From contig NZ_JAKOPM010000007.1 in the NCBI RefSeq assembly GCF_022288805.1, positions 105,119 to 120,409 on the forward strand: 15,291 nucleotides of DNA. The letters are read 5' to 3'. A model generated the notes under the pieces. The model worked only from the letters and a program-made list of their open reading frames with translations. It was not told the origin of the DNA and searched no databases. Position numbers and translations under genes: made by a program. Every line of letters begins with the position of its first letter. The first letter of the stretch is position 1. The stretch comes from Corynebacterium yonathiae (GTDB lineage: Bacteria; Actinomycetota; Actinomycetes; Mycobacteriales; Mycobacteriaceae). Shown here piece after piece: positions 1 through 6,413 of the stretch.

Positions 1-438
1 AAGTCTGTTCTGGGTACTGGTGAGAAGACCTTCACTCCGAAGAAGTCTGAGGGTATGGTCCCTGTCACCATCACCGTCAATGATGATGTGACGGAGCCTG
101 TTGAGGCTGCGGTTGCCTTCGAAGAGCTCACCTCCACCGAGGTCAATGACAAGGGCGAGGAGACTCCGGGTACTACTCCGGAGAATCCGAACCACATTGC
201 GGAGCACAAGGACATCAATGATGACAACCAGACCGTGACCTCCCACGAGGTGCACGATCAGGACGCTCCTAAGGGCGGCAACTCTGACAATGGAAACGGC
301 CGCGGCGTCGAAGGCCAGGGTCAGAAACCTGAAGAGATTGGTAACGCATTGCCATCCAACGCCGAGCGCGTTGAGATTAAGTCCGTACCTTCCGGCGCAA
401 CTAAGCTTGAGCCGGGTATGCAGGATTACATCAAGTAG
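1..438 (+). CDS. VaFE repeat-containing surface protein, C-terminal fragment (5' end outside window)
   Basis: The reading frame is open from base 1, so the gene begins upstream. The visible 145 residues carry one VaFE repeat: the namesake VAFEEL lies at 112-129 and the closing HIAEHKDIND at about 193-222, followed by NQTVT. This repeat is typical of long, often thioester-domain-bearing, surface-anchored proteins of corynebacteria and other actinobacteria. A low-complexity Gly/Asn/Asp-rich linker follows (about 262-330), and the protein ends in KLEPGMQDYIK. Oddly, there is no LPxTG-type motif, no C-terminal hydrophobic helix and no basic tail; the nearest look-alike is ALPSNA. The other two forward frames past the stop also lack a sorting signal. 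A sortase gene follows, separated by a terminator. Family assignment is good. The N-terminal domains and the mode of surface attachment cannot be judged from this fragment. Confidence 0.8.
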   Translation, partial: KSVLGTGEKTFTPKKSEGMVPVTITVNDDVTEPVEAAVAFEELTSTEVNDKGEETPGTTPENPNHIAEHKDINDDNQTVTSHEVHDQDAPKGGNSDNGNGRGVEGQGQKPEEIGNALPSNAERVEIKSVPSGATKLEPGMQDYIK

Positions 439-501
439 TCCGGTAAGCATCGGTGAGGTGGCCTACAGGCCGCCCCGCCGGGGTTGAGACTTAAACACCA
501 A

Positions 502-543
502 AAATCCCCTCCAGGGTGTGACTGCACACGCTGGGGGGGATTT
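502..543 (+). terminator. Terminator after the VaFE surface protein
   Basis: A long hairpin starts 63 bases past the stop codon. Arms AAATCCCCTCCAG (502-514) and CTGGGGGGGATTT (531-543) pair over 13 bp with one G-U wobble. GTGTG (516-520) and CACAC (525-529) extend the stem above a one-base internal mismatch, leaving a loop of ACTG. The T-tract after the stem is short, but the A-rich 5' flank means it could also stop transcription from the opposite side. Confidence 0.7.
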
Positions 544-594
544 GCATATACCCTGCACAGCGTAGGCAAATTGAGGAAGTAAAGGAAGCTAGCT

Positions 595-1425
595 ATGGGA
601 ATACACAAGGAAACAGAGCAGCCGGAAGACAATAGAGCTTCGCAGTATCCGGCGAGTGGGGAAGAAGGAGGCGTCGGCAAGCAAGGCATGGGTCGTGGCA
701 AGCTGATCGCTATTGTCGCGGCGTTGGTCGTCGTCGCACTGGTCTTGTTGCAGGTAGTGCTGTACCTGGCACGCGATGATGAAGATGAGGCCGGCTCCGC
801 GCCGGAGACGGTAGCTAGCGAGAGCGCGCAGGATTCTGCCCCGAAGTCCGATGCCTTCGTGGATGATTCGGGCGAGCAGGAGCACGAGTACGAGGCCGCG
901 CCTGGTGAGTTCAAGGGCTTTGAGGGTATGTCCGTGGGGATCGATGGCGAGTATGCTGCTGTGGACCCCGTACAGGTCACTGACCAGGGCGTGCTGCTGC
1001 CGCCACACGACGTCACCCGCGTGGGCTGGTACTCCGCTTCTGCTGTGCCGGGCGAGCCGGGCAATGTGGGCTCGAGTGTGATTACCGGCCACATTAACTA
1101 CCAGGGTCAGGGCACCGGCTATGCGGAGAAGTTCACCAAGCTAAAGAAGGACCAGGAATTTACCGTGGTCATCGACGGCCAGGAGCGTACTTTCCGCGTG
1201 ACCGAGGCACCGTACCGCCTGCCTAAGGGCTCCGGATTCCCGGATGTGGTCAACGATAAGGAAGGCGAAAACCGCCTGGTTCTTATTACCTGCGGCGGCC
1301 AGTTCGTTGGCGGCGCGCTGGGTTATGAGGACAACATCATTACCGTAGCGGAGCCGGTAGGCGAGCCAGAGCAGCCCGCCGAGCAGCCGGCAGAGGAAGC
1401 TCCGGCTGAGGCGCCCGCGGCCTAG
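595..1425 (+). CDS. Class F-like sortase, membrane-anchored
   Basis: This is a cysteine transpeptidase expected to act outside the cytoplasmic membrane on surface proteins. The 276-residue protein has a polar N-terminus, a single membrane helix at about 37-59 and an acidic linker. The sortase barrel spans about 105-260. Family marks are VGWY (143-146), PGEPG-x-VGSSVITGHI with the catalytic His166, and LVLITCGG with the catalytic Cys233, followed by GYEDNIITV, which resembles class F sortases. The C-terminus is a Pro/Ala/Glu-rich tail of about 20 residues. An AAGGA ribosome site at 582-586 lies 8 bases before the ATG. The residues after Cys233 contain no Arg or Lys at all, although sortases normally place a catalytic Arg there. 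The neighbouring upstream surface protein is the obvious candidate partner, but it has no recognisable sorting signal. Sortase identity is firm; activity and substrate are inferred. Confidence 0.85.
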   Translation: MGIHKETEQPEDNRASQYPASGEEGGVGKQGMGRGKLIAIVAALVVVALVLLQVVLYLARDDEDEAGSAPETVASESAQDSAPKSDAFVDDSGEQEHEYEAAPGEFKGFEGMSVGIDGEYAAVDPVQVTDQGVLLPPHDVTRVGWYSASAVPGEPGNVGSSVITGHINYQGQGTGYAEKFTKLKKDQEFTVVIDGQERTFRVTEAPYRLPKGSGFPDVVNDKEGENRLVLITCGGQFVGGALGYEDNIITVAEPVGEPEQPAEQPAEEAPAEAPAA

Positions 1426-1435
1426 CTGAGTCTTT

Positions 1436-1471
1436 AGGCGCTCTGTGGAATTATCCCGCAGGGCGCCTTTT
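1436..1471 (+). terminator. Rho-independent terminator after the sortase gene
   Basis: The arms AGGCGCTCTGTGG (1436-1448) and CCGCAGGGCGCCT (1456-1468) pair over 13 bp with two wobble pairs around a 7-base loop. They are followed by a TTTT run, and the hairpin starts 11 bases after the sortase stop. Confidence 0.85.
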
Positions 1472-1511
1472 CTTATCCCTGGCACCTGGCATGTAGGTAG
1501 TGGGGTTGGGG

Positions 1512-1533
1512 CCCAAATATGAGATAATTTGGG
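1512..1533. promoter_or_regulatory. Inverted repeat with a -10-like hexamer in the purT leader
   Basis: CCCAAAT (1512-1518) and ATTTGGG (1527-1533) form a perfect 7-bp inverted repeat with an 8-base spacer. The spacer and right arm contain GATAAT (1523-1528), the best -10 candidate before purT, which would give a leader of about 40 bases. No good -35 is visible. A bound regulator would block this promoter, so an operator is plausible; no known corynebacterial regulator motif is recognised. Confidence 0.4.
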
Positions 1534-1575
1534 GCAGTATCTGCCGCGGCCTGCGGCTTAGAAGGAGCATTTATC

Positions 1576-2928
1576 ATGGATAATCCAGGCGAGATCGCCG
1601 GTCATATTGGCACGCCGCTGACCAGCAATGCCACCAAGGTATTGCTGCTGGGCTCGGGCGAGCTGGGCAAGCAGCTGGCCATGTCCTTCCAGAACCTGGG
1701 CCTTGAGGTCCACGCGGTGGACTCGTATGCGGGCGCGCCGGCGCACCAGGTGGCGCAGTATAGCTACGTTGCCGATATCAAGGATGCTGGGCGCATCCTG
1801 CAGCTAGCACAAGAGATTCAGCCGCATTTTGTGGTTCCAGAGGTAGAAACCGTTGCGGTAGAAGCGCTGGAGGAGATGGAAGCGCATAGCGACGCCATCG
1901 TCGTGCCTTCCGCGCGTGCCTGCGCCATGACGCAAGACCGCCAGTGCGTGCGCGAGGTGGCGGAGAATATTGGATTGCCGGTTTCCGCGTACCGCTTTGC
2001 TAGCTCCGTGGAGGAGCTGGAAGAAGCAGTCTCGGAGCTGGGCTTTCCGTGCATCATTAAGCCGGATGTCTCCACCTCCGGGAAGGGCCACATGATTGCC
2101 CGAGATGAGGACGATGTGCGCGTGGCGTGGGAGACCGTGCGGCGGGTGTCCTCGGACTCGCAGCGCGTGGTGGCCGAGCGTTTCGTGGACTTTGACCTCG
2201 AGGTCACCCTGCTGGCTATCCGTTCCATCGATCCGGCCACGGGCAAGTTGGCCACGTGGTTTAGCGAGCCCATCGGTCACCGCCATGAGCGCGGTGACCT
2301 CGTGGAGGAGTGGCAGCCTACCGGCATGAGCGAGATCGCGCTGGAAAACGCACGCTCGGTGGCCGCACGCATCTCTAATGAGTTGGGCGGGCGCGGTGTG
2401 TATTGCGTGGAGCTCTTCGTTGCGGGCGATGACGTGTACTTTTCCTCCGTATCCCCGCGACCCTCGGATACGGCGATGCTTACCTCTTATACGCAGCGTT
2501 TTTCCGCCTTTGACCTGCATGCGCGCGCGATTTTGGGCTACCCCATCGACGCCACCCTGGTCACCCCGGGCGCTAGCGTCGTAATCCACGCGGACGAGGA
2601 GTTGGGGGAGGTTGCCTATACCGGAATCGCCTCCGCCCTCAGCTACGCGGAGACGGACGTCAAGCTCTTTGGCAAGCCCGGGACTTACAAGGGCCGTCGC
2701 ATGGGCTTGGTGTCTGCCACCGCGGAAAGCGCGGAGGAGGCGCGCGACCGCGCAGCACTAGCGGCGCACAAGATCGAGGTGACCTCCACGCCGGGCTTGC
2801 TGGCGCAAGGCGGCGCCCGCGGCATCGATCCAGAAACCGAGAATGTTCCCGATATTGAGGTCGTGGAATACGAGGGCGGCGTGGAGCTCGACCCTAAGCT
2901 CGCCTCCGGCGTGGACGACGCCGACTAG
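1576..2928 (+). CDS. purT: Formate-dependent phosphoribosylglycinamide formyltransferase (GAR transformylase 2)
   Basis: PurT is a cytosolic ATP-grasp enzyme that uses formate and ATP to formylate GAR in purine synthesis. At 450 residues it aligns along its length with E. coli PurT recalled from memory: LLGSGELGK (24-32), the GAR-binding PEVE, the ATP-grasp loop KPDVSTSGKG (162-171), FDLEVTL, PIGHRHERGD, VELF, SPRPSDT (293-299), LFGKPG and GRRMG. A tail of about 45 acidic residues extends past the family end. The start is fixed by GAAGGAG (1561-1567), 8 bases before the ATG. Ser291 stands where E. coli has Glu279, one of its two Mg2+ ligands, and Ser297 replaces the adjacent His. The other Mg2+ ligand (Glu in VELF) and the GAR/ATP contacts are kept. 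It converges on elaA, and two TAG stops lie in a row. Identity is firm; full activity is less certain. Confidence 0.93.
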   Translation: MDNPGEIAGHIGTPLTSNATKVLLLGSGELGKQLAMSFQNLGLEVHAVDSYAGAPAHQVAQYSYVADIKDAGRILQLAQEIQPHFVVPEVETVAVEALEEMEAHSDAIVVPSARACAMTQDRQCVREVAENIGLPVSAYRFASSVEELEEAVSELGFPCIIKPDVSTSGKGHMIARDEDDVRVAWETVRRVSSDSQRVVAERFVDFDLEVTLLAIRSIDPATGKLATWFSEPIGHRHERGDLVEEWQPTGMSEIALENARSVAARISNELGGRGVYCVELFVAGDDVYFSSVSPRPSDTAMLTSYTQRFSAFDLHARAILGYPIDATLVTPGASVVIHADEELGEVAYTGIASALSYAETDVKLFGKPGTYKGRRMGLVSATAESAEEARDRAALAAHKIEVTSTPGLLAQGGARGIDPETENVPDIEVVEYEGGVELDPKLASGVDDAD

Positions 2929-2951
2929 TAGCCGGCTGGCTGGCTATGCGG

Positions 2952-3458
2952 CTAGCTGGCGGGGCGCGACATCGGCTGGTGGGGGACTCCCTCGTCATCG
3001 AATGTCTCTCCAGTCGGCGTGAAACCGAAGGAGGCGTAGTAGTCCACTAGGCCGGCCTGCGCCTCCAGATAGAGTGGCTGGCCTGGGCGCATGCGCTCGC
3101 CGAGGTCTATGGCCGCCTGGAGTAGCTCGCGGCCGAGCCCCGTGCCGCGTGCGGCCGGCGCGAGCGCGAAGCGGCCGATTTGTGCGCCGGTGGTCGGGGC
3201 GTTGGTAGGCGTGGCGTCGGAAAGCGCGGTGTCGTCGGCAGGCGCAGCCGGAAAGACGCGGGCCGTGCCGAGCAGCTCGTGGGAGTCCGTATCCCAGGCC
3301 AGCAGGTGCACGGTCCGGGGGTCGGCGTCGGTGGCGTCAATCTCGGCGTACGGGCTGCGCTGCTCGTGCACAAAGACGTCCACCCGCAGTTTGTAGAGCT
3401 GGTGGACGTCCAAGGCCGCCAGTTGGCCCAAGGGCGCGGCGGAAATGAAATGCGGCAT
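2952..3458 (-). CDS. elaA: ElaA-like GNAT family N-acetyltransferase
   Basis: This predicted cytosolic acyl-CoA-dependent N-acetyltransferase has 168 residues, close to the usual ElaA length plus a short insertion. The N-terminal LYKLRVDVFVHEQ-x-x-PYAEID stretch closely follows E. coli ElaA. The acetyl-CoA pyrophosphate loop is IGRFAL...ARGTGLGRELL, followed by PLYLEAQAGLVDYYASFGF and EGVPHQPM, all family signatures. An Ala/Thr/Pro-rich insertion between the sheet and the acetyl-CoA loop is unlike E. coli. The ATG lies 3 bases after the fprA stop with no clear ribosome site of its own, so translation is probably coupled to fprA. The physiological substrate of the family is not established, and nothing here identifies it. 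Confidence 0.85.
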   Translation of the reverse strand: MPHFISAAPLGQLAALDVHQLYKLRVDVFVHEQRSPYAEIDATDADPRTVHLLAWDTDSHELLGTARVFPAAPADDTALSDATPTNAPTTGAQIGRFALAPAARGTGLGRELLQAAIDLGERMRPGQPLYLEAQAGLVDYYASFGFTPTGETFDDEGVPHQPMSRPAS

Positions 3459-3461
3459 GGG

Positions 3462-4823
3462 CTAGGCCTGCGGACCGGCGTGCTTGACCATCTCGTCCCA
3501 CTCGACGATCTTGATGCGCTCGCGGCCGTGCGGCTCGCCGGCGGCGCGCTCGGCAGCATCCAGGCGGTGCCAGCCTTCCCAGGTGGTCACGGCAATATCG
3601 CGGGAAGCCAGGAAGTCCAGGATGTCCTGCGGGTCCCGCTTGGTGGCAGGCTCCAAGTCACCAGCCTTGTAATCGGCGATGAGCATGGTGGTGGTGTCCT
3701 TGGCATCCGACTTGGTATTGCCAATCAGGCCCACCGGGCCGCGCTTAATCCAGCCAGTGGTGTAAAGGCCGGGGATCTTCTCGCCGTCGACATTGGCCAG
3801 CACATGGCCGCCGTCGTTCGGCATGGTGGCCTTGGTCTCGTCGAAAGGCACGCCGTCGACGGATTGTGGGTGGTAGCCCACCGCGCGGTAGACGGCCTGG
3901 ACCGGCCACTCGGTGTACTTGCCGGTACCGGTTACGGTGCCATCGCCGTTGAGCTCAGTGCGCTCGGTCTTGATGGCGGTGACGTGGCCGTCCTCGCCCA
4001 GCACCTCCACCGGGGATTCAAAGAAGTGGATGTAGAGCTTGTGCGGGGCATCGCCTGGCTCGCGCATGGCATAGGACTCCAAGGTCTGGCACACCAGGTC
4101 GGTCGACTTGGCGGCACGGCGGGCCTCCACAGAAGCCTCGTCATACTCGATGTCCTCTGGGTCGACGATGACCTCGATGGTCGGGGATTCGTCCAGCTCC
4201 TTGAGCTCCTTTGGGGTGTACTTGGCCTGCGCTGGGCCGCGGCGACCGAAGACGTGGACCTCCTTGGCGCGATTCTTCTTCAGCGCGGCGTAGACGTTAT
4301 CCGGGATCTCAGTAACGAGCAGCTCGTCCGCGGTCTTTGCCAGGATGCGGGAGACGTCGAGGGAGACATTGCCCACGCCCACCACGGCGACGGATTCTGC
4401 GGAAAGATCCCAATCGCGCTCGAAGTTGGGGTTGCCGTCATAAAAGCCTACGAATTCGCCTGCGCCGTGGTTGCCCTTAAGATCCTCTCCTGGAATGCCC
4501 ATGCGCTTATCGGCGGTGGCGCCGGTGGCGAAGATGATGGCGTCGTAATACTCGCGCAGCTCCTCGACGGTAATATCCTTGCCCACCTCGATATTGCCCA
4601 GGAAGCGGATCTCTTCCTTTTCCATAACGTTATGCAGGGACTGCACAATGCCCTTAATGCGCGGATGATCCGGAGCCACGCCGTAGCGGATCAAACCGAA
4701 CGGCGTCGGCATCTTTTCAAAAAGATCGATCTGCACATCAAGGTCGGATTTCACTAGGAGGTCAGAGGCGTAAATGCCTGCCGGGCCGGAGCCGACCACG
4801 GCAACGCGCACTGGGTTAGTCAT
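3462..4823 (-). CDS. fprA: FprA-type NADPH:ferredoxin / adrenodoxin-like reductase
   Basis: This is an FAD flavoenzyme passing electrons from NADPH to ferredoxins. The 453-residue form carries the FAD motif VAVVGSGPAG (7-16), PFGLIRYGVAPDH (41-53), IFATGA (97-102), the NADPH-binding VVGVGNVSLDV (147-157), FGRRGPAQA, and the late FAD-site segment GWIKRGPVGLIGN, all as in mycobacterial FprA. The frame is open to an ATG at 4931, but the start at 4823 is preferred. There the protein begins MTNPVRV directly before the first strand, AAAGGA (4841-4836) precedes it, and the best promoter (-10 TAGAAT) lies downstream of the longer start. The gene leads the fprA-elaA operon and is divergent from pta. 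No ferredoxin gene is adjacent, so the partner is unknown. Confidence 0.92.
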   Translation of the reverse strand: MTNPVRVAVVGSGPAGIYASDLLVKSDLDVQIDLFEKMPTPFGLIRYGVAPDHPRIKGIVQSLHNVMEKEEIRFLGNIEVGKDITVEELREYYDAIIFATGATADKRMGIPGEDLKGNHGAGEFVGFYDGNPNFERDWDLSAESVAVVGVGNVSLDVSRILAKTADELLVTEIPDNVYAALKKNRAKEVHVFGRRGPAQAKYTPKELKELDESPTIEVIVDPEDIEYDEASVEARRAAKSTDLVCQTLESYAMREPGDAPHKLYIHFFESPVEVLGEDGHVTAIKTERTELNGDGTVTGTGKYTEWPVQAVYRAVGYHPQSVDGVPFDETKATMPNDGGHVLANVDGEKIPGLYTTGWIKRGPVGLIGNTKSDAKDTTTMLIADYKAGDLEPATKRDPQDILDFLASRDIAVTTWEGWHRLDAAERAAGEPHGRERIKIVEWDEMVKHAGPQA

Positions 4824-4858
4824 GTGCTTAGGGTGTCCTTTCTTTCGTTGTGCTGCAT

Positions 4859-4864
4859 ATTCTA
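4859..4864 (-). promoter_or_regulatory. Candidate -10 element for fprA
   Basis: On the minus strand this reads TAGAAT, a good match to the corynebacterial -10. It would start transcription near 4852, giving a leader of about 29 bases with AAAGGA in it. The -35 region is only T-rich (GGTTTT-like). It also argues for the shorter fprA start at 4823. Confidence 0.45.
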
Positions 4865-4900
4865 CGCGGTCACTATGCGATAAAAACCACAGCATTACTA

Positions 4901-4941
4901 ACCCCAGTTTAGGGAGGTCACGATAGGGCATAAGAGGGGGT
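4901..4941. promoter_or_regulatory. Two RamA-like tracts in the fprA/pta control region
   Basis: ACCCCA (4901-4906) and AGGGGGT (4935-4941) fit the loose RamA recognition pattern (runs of 4-6 G or C flanked by A/T). RamA is a known activator of pta-ackA in C. glutamicum. The pattern is degenerate and this genome is GC-rich, so the match is suggestive only. No RamB-type site (AAAACTTTGCAAA-like) was seen. Confidence 0.3.
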
Positions 4942-4966
4942 AAATCGCGTACAGTGGAATAGTCAC

Positions 4967-5011
4967 CGCGTGTTAATAACTGTGACGTATGACATGAAGT
5001 TATGACACGCG
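4967..5011. promoter_or_regulatory. 45-bp imperfect dyad upstream of pta
   Basis: The outer arms CGCGTGT (4967-4973) and ACACGCG (5005-5011) are perfectly complementary. The inner arms ATAACT (4976-4981) and AGTTAT (4998-5003) are also complementary, with one base of asymmetry between them. The centre, TGTGACGTATGA (4981-4992), resembles a GlxR half-site (TGTGA-N2-TA) whose right arm is poor. The dyad ends 40 bases before the pta ATG, so it is well placed as an operator. No convincing pta promoter could be assigned around it; TACAGT at 4950-4955 is one -10 possibility. Confidence 0.5.
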
Positions 5012-5051
5012 TTAATTGTGTTCAAGTGACCGTGAATGAAAGGTAATTTGC

Positions 5052-6413
5052 ATGTCTGCATCCCATTCCGCAGTTATTAGCGCTATTGGCCGCGGCTTTG
5101 ATGGCCTCGATATGTCCGCTCTAGCTCAAGACCTAGGCGCGGAGTTCATCCGCCTCGAAGACTTCGATGCCACCGTCGCCGCCGTCCTCGCTGAGGCTCC
5201 TGCTGCCGAGAACATCGTGGCGCAGGGTACCGGCGATATCGCCTTTGATGCTGAGGTAGCCGCCGCCCTCGGCCTGCCGCTTGCCATCATTTCCGGCGCC
5301 CCGCAGCGCACCGGCGAGCTGGCACAGCACAATGCGGAATCTTTGGGCGCCACCGTGGCTGGCATCTTCACCGATTTGGAAGCGGTTCCGGGGGCACTTG
5401 CCTCGCTTGGCGACGTCACCCCGGTCATGTCCGCAGACCTCTTCCAAAAGCAGCTCATTGACCAGGCCCGTGCCGCCGGCGCACACATCGTCCTGCCAGA
5501 AGGCGACGATGACCGCATCCTCGAAGCCGCTCACGTGCTGTTGCGCGATAAGGTTGCCAAGCTGACCATCTTGGGCAACGAGGCTGAAATCAAGGCCCGT
5601 GCCGAAGAGCTCAAGCTCGACTTGGCTGATGCCGAAATCATCAATCACCTCGAGTCCCCGCTGGCAGAGGAATTTGCCGCCGACTTTGCCGAGCTGCGCA
5701 AGAAGAAGGGCGTTACCCTCGAGCAGGCGCGCGAAACGATGCAGGATATCTCCTACTTCGCCACCATGATGGTCCACAAGGGCTTGGCCGATGGCATGGT
5801 CTCCGGCGCTGCTCACACCACCGCCCACACCATTAAGCCTTCCTTCCAGATCATTAAAACCAAGCCGAATGCTTCCGTGGTTTCTTCCATCTTCTTGATG
5901 GTCATGCGCGGCCGCCTGTGGGCGTTCGGTGACTGCGCCGTCAACCCGAACCCCACCGCCGAGCAGCTGGGCGAAATCGCCGTAGTCTCCGCGCAGACCG
6001 CTTCCCAGTTCGGTATCGACCCACGCGTGGCTATGCTGTCCTACTCCTCCGGTACGTCCGGTTCCGGCCCGGATGTTGAGCGCGCCGTAGCCGCCGTTGA
6101 GGCTGCCAAGAAGCTGGATTCTTCCGTCAAGGTGGATGGCCCGCTGCAGTTCGATGCCGCCTGCGACCCAGGCGTTGCTGCGAAGAAGATGCCGAATTCT
6201 GAGGTTGCCGGCCAGGCTAACGTCTTCGTCTTCCCGGATCTAGAGGCCGGCAATATCGGCTATAAGACGGCACAGCGCACCGGCGGTGCGCTCGCCGTGG
6301 GCCCGATCCTGCAGGGTCTGAACAAGCCGGTTAACGACTTGTCGCGTGGTGCGACCGTTCCGGACATCATCAACACCGTTGCAATCACCGCTATTCAGGC
6401 TGGAGAGAAATAA
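5052..6413 (+). CDS. pta: Phosphate acetyltransferase
   Basis: Pta converts acetyl-CoA and phosphate to acetyl phosphate and CoA, reversibly, in the cytosol. At 453 residues it has the corynebacterial form. A shortened N-terminal domain (about 1-125) carries IVAQGTGD and LGLPLAIISG. The catalytic PTA domain (about 130-450) carries LPEGDDDRILEAA, MMVHKGLADGMVSGAAHTTA, SYSSGTSGSGPDVE (331-344), PLQFDAACDPGVA and FPDLEAGNIGYK. AAAGG (5039-5043) lies 8 bases before the ATG. Its TAA stop directly abuts the ackA ATG, showing tight operon coupling. In C. glutamicum this pair serves both acetate activation and overflow, under RamA/RamB control; the upstream region here has RamA-like tracts and a large dyad. 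Confidence 0.96.
   Translation: MSASHSAVISAIGRGFDGLDMSALAQDLGAEFIRLEDFDATVAAVLAEAPAAENIVAQGTGDIAFDAEVAAALGLPLAIISGAPQRTGELAQHNAESLGATVAGIFTDLEAVPGALASLGDVTPVMSADLFQKQLIDQARAAGAHIVLPEGDDDRILEAAHVLLRDKVAKLTILGNEAEIKARAEELKLDLADAEIINHLESPLAEEFAADFAELRKKKGVTLEQARETMQDISYFATMMVHKGLADGMVSGAAHTTAHTIKPSFQIIKTKPNASVVSSIFLMVMRGRLWAFGDCAVNPNPTAEQLGEIAVVSAQTASQFGIDPRVAMLSYSSGTSGSGPDVERAVAAVEAAKKLDSSVKVDGPLQFDAACDPGVAAKKMPNSEVAGQANVFVFPDLEAGNIGYKTAQRTGGALAVGPILQGLNKPVNDLSRGATVPDIINTVAITAIQAGEK

Noticed and set aside
426..1094. Two minus-strand open frames opposite the sortase gene
   Set aside because: Low-complexity Ser/Pro or His/Arg composition typical of antisense frames; the plus-strand sortase has catalytic motifs.
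1804..2589. 261-codon minus-strand open frame opposite purT
   Set aside because: Antisense to a well-conserved gene with no motif of its own.
2929..2954. Terminator between purT and elaA
   Set aside because: Only a 6-bp hairpin with a 14-base loop and no T-run on either strand; GGCT occurs three times in tandem, which explains part of it.
3180..4757. 525-codon plus-strand open frame opposite elaA and fprA
   Set aside because: It lies antisense to two clear conserved genes, arises from their codon bias, and shows no domain or ribosome site.
4824..4931. Longer fprA start giving 36 extra residues
   Set aside because: The extension precedes the -10 candidate, is unlike FprA N-termini and has no ribosome site; ATG 4823 directly precedes the FAD strand.
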